The notes beneath the pieces are model-generated. The model saw only the letters and a list, made by a program, of their open reading frames with translations. It was not told the DNA's origin and made no database searches. A program made the translations under genes and the position numbers. From the NCBI GenBank assembly GCA_030672485.1, contig DAOVGH010000064.1, forward strand, positions 1-7,559: 7,559 nucleotides of DNA. Reading direction: 5' to 3'. Within the stretch, counting starts at the first letter, position 1. The number at the start of each line of letters is the position of its first letter. Shown piece by piece: positions 5,976 through 7,559 of this stretch. The stretch comes from Desulfobacterales bacterium (GTDB lineage: Bacteria; Desulfobacterota; DSM-4660; Desulfatiglandales; B25-G16).

Positions 5976-5996
5976 TTATCTTCTCCCTTTTCCCCA

Positions 5997-6959
5997 TCAA
6001 GTCGATTCCTTGATTCTGAGAACAGTTCGTTTGATTTTTGGCCAGTCGCCCACAATGCCGTTTGCCAAAAACATAATCACAAATATAACCAATAGGCCGA
6101 AAACCAGTGCATGAGCCTGACTTATCCATTTTGGACCCACCCCAAAGAGCGCACTTCTGAATGCTTCCTGAACCCCCACCATAACAAAGGCCCCAACAGC
6201 AGGACCTAGAATGGTGGCGACTCCTCCCACAATACCGACCAGAATGGCCATTATGGAGATATGATGGAGGGAATATACGACCTCCGGATCAATAAATCCC
6301 ATATAATTCATATAAAAGGCCCCGGCCATCCCCGTAAAAAAGGCGCTTGTCAAGAGGGACACATTTTTATAAAGGGTTGTATTTATTCCCAGGGATTCCG
6401 CGGCGTCCTGATCCTCCCGTATCGAGACAAAGTAATATCCCCATTTGGCTTTCATAAGCAGATGAATCACATAGACACAAAGAATGGTCATAGCCAATGC
6501 AATGTAATAGTAAGGGACCTTGCTTTGAAAGGTCTGGATGATGAGGATCCCAACCATCCCTTCGGTTAGGCTTTCCCAGTTAATGGCGGCGAGCCTGAAG
6601 ATTTCGCCTCCAGCCAGGGTAGCCAGGGCAAAATAGGGGCCCCTCAATCTGAGACAGATCAAGCCCACAATAAGCCCAATCACCACGGAGACCATGCCTC
6701 CAAACATCATACCCCACCAGGCAGAAACCCCCACTTTTGTGATAAATAGTCCGGCGGTATATGCACCGGTACCGAAAAAGATGGCATGCCCAAAGGATAC
6801 CAAACCGGTATAGCCTGCCAGGAGATTCCATGAAGATCCAACGACAACCCACATAAGGGCAATGATGACCAGGTGTTGGTAGTAATCCGAATGGATGACA
6901 AGCGGGAAAAGCAAAAAAACGACTCCCCCAACAAGGAATGCCAGGTTTCTCTTCTTCAT
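5997..6959 (-). CDS. livM: Branched-chain amino acid-type ABC transporter permease LivM
   Basis: LivM is one of the two inner-membrane channel subunits. The 320-residue protein starts K-K-R-N and carries about eight to ten hydrophobic segments. Family landmarks are A-G-Y-T-G-L-V-S-F-G-H-A at 48-59, L-R-L-R-G-P-Y-F-A at 103-111 and the cytoplasmic coupling loop I-R-E-D-Q-D-A-A-E-S-L-G-I at 180-192 that docks on the ATPases. The C-terminal part has G-G-V-A-T-I-L-G-P-A-V-G-A, also typical. Length is normal. AGGGAAG lies about three bases upstream of the ATG and overlaps the TAG stop of livH, which lies eight bases before, so translation of the two is probably coupled. No odd features are seen. 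The transported compound (branched-chain amino acids, amides, urea or other acids) cannot be told from this subunit. Confidence 0.95.
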   Translation of the reverse strand: MKKRNLAFLVGGVVFLLFPLVIHSDYYQHLVIIALMWVVVGSSWNLLAGYTGLVSFGHAIFFGTGAYTAGLFITKVGVSAWWGMMFGGMVSVVIGLIVGLICLRLRGPYFALATLAGGEIFRLAAINWESLTEGMVGILIIQTFQSKVPYYYIALAMTILCVYVIHLLMKAKWGYYFVSIREDQDAAESLGINTTLYKNVSLLTSAFFTGMAGAFYMNYMGFIDPEVVYSLHHISIMAILVGIVGGVATILGPAVGAFVMVGVQEAFRSALFGVGPKWISQAHALVFGLLVIFVIMFLANGIVGDWPKIKRTVLRIKEST

Positions 6960-6967
6960 AGTCTTCC

Positions 6968-7559
6968 CTACAGTTTGGTCAATCGTTTTAAACCGCCAGG
7001 CAGGAATACCAATACAAGCACGAATATTACAAAACCGATCATTTCCCTATATCCCATGCCGATGTAGGTAGCGCCGAGGGATTCCGCAATGCCTAAGACA
7101 AGTCCACCAAATATTGCCCCTACCGTACTTCCGAGGCCTCCCAGGATGGTGATAACAAAGGCCTTCAAGGTAAACGGCCCGCCAATATCGGGAAAGAGAT
7201 AAAAGATTGGTATTAATAGACCTCCAGCCGCTGCCGTCAGTGACGCGCCTAACCCAAAGGTTATGATTGTAATCCGGCTGCTGTTTACGCCCATCAAGAT
7301 AGCAGCATCCTTGTCCTGCGCTGTGGCCCGGATCGAACGGCCGATATCCGTCCTGAGCAAGAACCAGAAAAGGGCCACTGTGAAGGCAATTGCAAAGATA
7401 AAGGCGATACACATTGGTACATTAAAACAGATATCGCCCAAGAAGAAGACCGAGGAACTATATGATGTTTTGACTGTTTTGTAATCCGAGGAGAAGATAA
7501 ACCTGGCTATTTCAGCCAGCACCATGCCTATTCCAACAGTCATCAAAACCTGATTTTCA
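6968..7559 (-). CDS. livH: Branched-chain amino acid-type ABC transporter permease LivH, C-terminal part (N-terminus beyond window)
   Basis: The frame is open to the window edge and 196 residues plus TAG are visible, about two thirds of a usual LivH of near 290 residues. The visible part starts around the third membrane segment (T-V-G-I-G-M-V-L-A-E-I-A-R). The coupling loop G-R-S-I-R-A-T-A-Q-D-K-D-A-A-I-L-M-G-V is intact. The tail has K-A-F-V-I-T-I-L-G-G-L-G-S-T-V-G-A, G-G-L-V-L-G-I-A-E-S and F-L-P-G-G-L-K, all LivH hallmarks. A TTG or ATG near 7541-7546 would give a protein lacking conserved N-terminal helices and is not the true start. It is the first liv gene seen here, and livM follows after eight bases. 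The binding protein LivJ/K may lie further upstream, outside the window. Confidence 0.93.
   Translation of the reverse strand, partial: ENQVLMTVGIGMVLAEIARFIFSSDYKTVKTSYSSSVFFLGDICFNVPMCIAFIFAIAFTVALFWFLLRTDIGRSIRATAQDKDAAILMGVNSSRITIITFGLGASLTAAAGGLLIPIFYLFPDIGGPFTLKAFVITILGGLGSTVGAIFGGLVLGIAESLGATYIGMGYREMIGFVIFVLVLVFLPGGLKRLTKL

Noticed and set aside
5592..6095. Long plus-strand open frame (167 codons) opposite livG and the livM end
   Set aside because: It lies antisense to livG, which has complete ABC motifs, and its translation shows no family features.

Overview
The window looks like bacterial chromosome of moderate GC content, with no sign of phage, plasmid, insertion sequence or CRISPR. 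Gene content (a zinc-dependent MetE/UROD-like methyltransferase, an HDOD signalling protein, a branched-chain amino acid type ABC importer) and low-complexity intergenic repeats suggest an anaerobic Desulfobacterota-like organism. That assignment is an inference from gene style and has low confidence.

Layout. (1) Bases 2-382, +: the C-terminal end of a MetE/UROD-superfamily methyltransferase cut by the window edge. (2) 383-505: convergent intergenic DNA with two kinds of degenerate short repeat. (3) 506-1342, -: a complete metallo-beta-lactamase-fold hydrolase. (4) 1343-1823: no convincing gene, though a start-less open frame runs on the minus strand. (5) 1824-2368, -: an exported tetratricopeptide-repeat protein whose signal peptide and mature part lie in different frames, so it is a frameshifted gene or contains a sequence error. 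(6) 2480-2929, +: a small membrane protein joining a DUF1232-like hydrophobic N-terminus to a DnaJ J-domain. (7) 2930-3243: about 310 bases with a strong palindrome and a minus-strand open frame broken by one TGA. (8) 3244-3582 and 3579-4454, +: a two-gene unit with overlapping ATGA, encoding a stand-alone regulatory-type N-terminal domain followed by an HDOD protein. (9) 4559-7559, -: a branched-chain amino acid/amide-type ABC importer operon transcribed livH-livM-livG-livF, with livH cut by the window edge.

How the genes work together. The liv genes form one importer: two permeases (LivH, LivM) and two ATPases (LivG, LivF), tightly packed. The periplasmic binding protein that sets substrate specificity is not in the window. 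The two-gene HDOD unit probably acts as one signalling module. The other genes are single units with no evident shared pathway. I found no clear novel system. The items most worth a second look are the frameshifted TPR gene, the separated HDOD accessory domain, the DUF1232-J-domain fusion, and the unexplained intergenic stretches at 1473-1802 and 2949-3243.
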